Assembly: GCF_030269925.1 (NCBI RefSeq)
Contig: NC_085130.1
Span: 4,414,501-4,478,500, forward strand
Direction of reading: 5' to 3'
DNA length: 64,000 nucleotides
Origin: Bombyx mori
Lineage: Eukaryota > Arthropoda > Insecta > Lepidoptera > Bombycidae
Part shown: one piece after another, positions 61,169 through 64,000 of the stretch
How the letters are laid out: each line of letters opens with the position of its first letter
Numbering within the stretch: the stretch's first letter is position 1
The notes under the pieces: generated by a model
Told to the model about the DNA's origin: nothing
The model's input: the letters and a program-made list of their open reading frames with translations, nothing else
Databases searched by the model: none
Made by a program: the position numbers and the translations under genes

Positions 61169-63587
61169 TATCGAATAAAAATTTGCACGTCTCTTTGTAC
61201 ATAACATGAAACAATAATCGCTGATACGGTAATTTTATTTTAAATATCATTGCAAAAAGTTCCTCCCTGTGTTCATCTCTGTCCCACCGTGTACACTTAG
61301 TAATGGGTTACAATAAATATTACTTCAAGCAATTACGCTTATTAAAATTTCCCAGTATTGATTTTATTACACGAAATTATTACTTCATCGTGCAATTTAA
61401 ATTCGTGTGCACGTGTCAAGTAAGTTTATCTTTACAAACGTTAGCAACTGCATGCTAGATTCAAACTTGTATTAAAGATAATACACAAAACCGAGCGTGT
61501 TATCCCTTAGACCATGACAACTTAACAACTTCAAAACAATGTTGAAGATTCCGACGCTTCGCTTCGCTTTAGAGAAATCTATAATTTAATATTGCAGAAG
61601 TTTTATAAAGTGCCCGATTTTTTGGTTTGACTGCAACTGATCTGCCATCGGTAGGAAGCCGTCAGTTATTTTTGTTTACCTCAAGGAATTGCTTTGGAAA
61701 AGTACGGCTTTTTATCTGATTCACCTTGAACAGAGTATTCATGGGATTTTTATTAAAAGGTTTCGGATTTACTTTCTTGTATCGTAATCCGCCTTATCTC
61801 TATTGCCCGCTTTTGGTCCTGTGGCATAATTTCTCCATCACCCTGTCTGTACTGCCGCGTCAATATCGCCACTTTATTCTGTCATTCGTTCTTGTTCAAA
61901 ACCTTGTAGAGCCGCTTTATAGAATTGAGACCTAACTCCAATCTAAGATTCGCTTGTAAAAAGTAGATAAATTTTTACACTTTCCGTCCGATTTTTCCAA
62001 ATACCTCAAGGTATGGTCCTATATCAATAATTGTAAATCTATATCTATTTTCAGCTGGAAATATAATTATCTACGTGTCATATAATCTTTCTAAGAATTT
62101 TCCAGTTGCGAGATAAAATACCACAGCTATAGCACACAAAAACAATGAATTCCCGCATTCAACAAGCCCCTTAAGGGTACCCACCCATAGGCTCAAATTA
62201 ACAATCGCACCGATCCACATTAATGCCAAATGGGGCACCATAATAAATGGCTTCGATAATTAGCCGATCTTTTGTAAATGAAAGGTGTGTATTGTTATGA
62301 TGGTCTGAATATTAACGAGGGTATGATTAAATTCTGGAAGGGTTAAAAGTATTTAGTTGGATGGTTCTTTAATTATTGGAGATTTATTTTATTGAAATTA
62401 AAAAAAAGTGAAATACAATCAAGGGTTATGCTTTTTTTTTTGCTTTTAGGTAGTACATTTTGTTGTCTGATGCTACTATAGACAAACGAAGAACATTTCA
62501 GCATATATGACCTCATTTAAAATGACCACGCATGCTGTAGGTAAGCCGATTTTTACTTGTTAAAACAAAGCTAGTGAGGTCTAGCTCAATGGGTTAATTG
62601 GTAGCCACCGAAAATGTTCATTACCCAGATTTAAGATTCAACATCAGACCCGATCAATATCGTGTATACTTATCAGAACTATAGCCATTTGAGTTTCATC
62701 AAGACACACTACTAGGGATGGATGAAGATTTAATTTAAAGTTTCCAGTATGGGTAGAGGGTATTCGTCTCTTAATATTAATGGGTACCGAAAACCACCGA
62801 ATTAAAATCCAGTACTAAGTAGGCTGGGACATCGTTTAGCCATTTTCAGAAAAAAAAAAAGAGCCAATGACGAACGTGACGAAAAATCACGCAAAAATCA
62901 CGTCACACTCTTAGGTCATGAAAAATATTCGCTCATTCCAACATTTATCCCTCTGCTCTTAATATAATGCCAGGCATTTTTTTTTCGCTCAGGAAGAAAA
63001 CTTCGTTTGTTAAATTCCCCAAGCCTTTTTGATCTCAAAGTTAGGGAGGCCCGATAAATTACCTTCGGGAACTTTGGTCGTGTACCTTGAAACTTGGAAA
63101 TTGTAAGATCTCGTTTCTCTTTCAGATGGGTAAATTAATATGAGTTTTAAATGAAGCTTATTTTGAGAACGCCGCGCGAAAGTTGCGTTACGCAACCGAG
63201 CTTTTGTGCTCGTCGTGTTTAGCTCGGCTATTGGCGCTTCGGTAAAGTAGGATCCTGAAAATTTTCGTGTTTCAAAACAAGTATTTCCTTTTTTGTATAC
63301 GCCCAATTAGCTTGATTAGAAACAATGCCTGAAATTTTAATGTGATGTATGTATATCTCCACAGATACATTTTACAACAGATTATCTTTTTCAATGACAG
63401 TACCAGCTAATGACCTACTTCACTGGCAAATTGTGAATTATACCCTCTTATTTATAAAGTCGAACGCTCATTTGTATTGTTTTTTTTTTTATGGCAGTCG
63501 TTTACAGGAACGTATGACTGCTTTGGTATGAATGGATTTTCGGTTTTCTGAAGGTTCTGTATATTTTTACTGTATAGAACCTTTCAG
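61169..63587. other. Unannotated, 2.4 kb without named repeats
   Basis: AT-rich, no exon with recognisable protein, no element ends identified. One of the longest repeat-poor stretches in the window. Confidence 0.45.
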
Positions 63588-63760
63588 GGCCATCATAGAC
63601 ATCTAAAACGTAAATTCCGTCCCAGCCACATTGAGATATAAGTTCTAAGGTCTCAGTATAGTTACAATGGCTGCCCTACCCTTCAAACCAAAACGCATTA
63701 CTGCTTCACGGCAGAAACCAGCAGGGTGGTGGTTCCTCACAAGAGGTCCTATCACTAGGT
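63588..63760 (-). mobile_element. Bm1 SINE, middle part
   Basis: Minus-strand body from CATAGACATCTAAAACG to CACAAGAGGTCCTATCAC, lacking tail and head. Confidence 0.8.
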
Positions 63761-64000
63761 GAAGAGTGGAAGACACATACTAATTACAGCACAATTGCGA
63801 TTTTGAGTCGGCTTAAAAAGTAATTAATTATTTTTCTCCGTGACATAAATGTTAGGATTACTATTAATAATACCTTCATGTTAGGATTACAAATTTTATC
63901 GCGCACACGACACCATGAATAATGCATTATAGCAAATATTAATTTATGTAATGTTGGCATACGTTATAACTACCGATAAACGTAAGACTTGCATTACATT

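Noticed and set aside
1..64000. CRISPR array, telomeric TTAGG array, rRNA, viral gene cluster
   Set aside because: No regularly spaced repeats, no TTAGG tandem, no rRNA-like sequence, and no viral structural or polymerase genes were seen on either strand.

Overview
The window looks like a piece of a silkworm (Bombyx mori or very close relative) chromosome. The main reason is at least 25 copies or fragments of one tRNA-headed SINE whose sequence I recognise as Bm1, together with Helitrons and non-LTR retrotransposon tails of the lepidopteran type. There is no bacterial or viral gene organisation, no CRISPR array and no rRNA or true tRNA gene.

The only host gene I can support is the 3' half of an irregular chiasm C-roughest / kin-of-irre (rst/kirre) orthologue on the + strand. 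Twelve short exons between 2689 and 28725 join in frame into 552 codons: the end of Ig domain 3, Ig4, Ig5, a single transmembrane helix and a cytoplasmic tail of about 275 residues. All twelve have AG/GT borders and matching phases. The 5' exons (signal peptide, Ig1, Ig2, start of Ig3) lie left of the window. A further phase-compatible exon candidate lies at 30234-30320. Almost all of the remaining sequence is intron or intergenic DNA filled with transposons.

Three non-LTR families recur, and I use these labels below. LINE-J is a Jockey-type element: one complete copy with both ORFs intact (48775-54009, + strand, with a target-site duplication and an 85-nt A tail), one 5'-truncated copy with an open RT frame (43926-45937, - strand), and several 3' tails. 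LINE-A is a CR1/Jockey-supergroup element: one long 5'-truncated copy with an open RT frame (16318-18320) and about a dozen 3' fragments ending in GGGCAATAAAA. Retroposon-C is a GC-rich 3' tail family (7544-7852, 12979-13176, 23785-23970, 38012-38205). Relics of further RT C-termini, probably RTE-like, lie at 11700, 16022, 27090, 33120 and 55370.

DNA transposons are non-autonomous: two hAT-like elements with 8-bp target duplications (3442-3938, 58823-59171), two TIR elements of 660-680 bp with TA duplications (32102-32781, 33639-34302), a TIR element split by the full-length LINE-J (48700-54281), and a weaker TIR candidate (58121-58375). Helitrons with A|TC...CTAG|T ends occur at 3961, 27693, 42871, 47643 and 60881, with relics at 6174, 12905 and 56570.

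Layout: 1-28725 is rst with its introns; 28726-34302 holds the possible extra exon and nested repeats; 34303-43000 is repeat-rich with one GC-rich unexplained island near 35 kb; 43470-54281 is dominated by the two Jockey copies; 54282-64000 is repeats and unannotated DNA. I see no new defence or metabolic system. The most informative observations are the intact Jockey with an Inr+DPE-like 5' end, the inverted repeats bracketing one rst exon, and the 3' tail shared by Bm1 and LINE-A.
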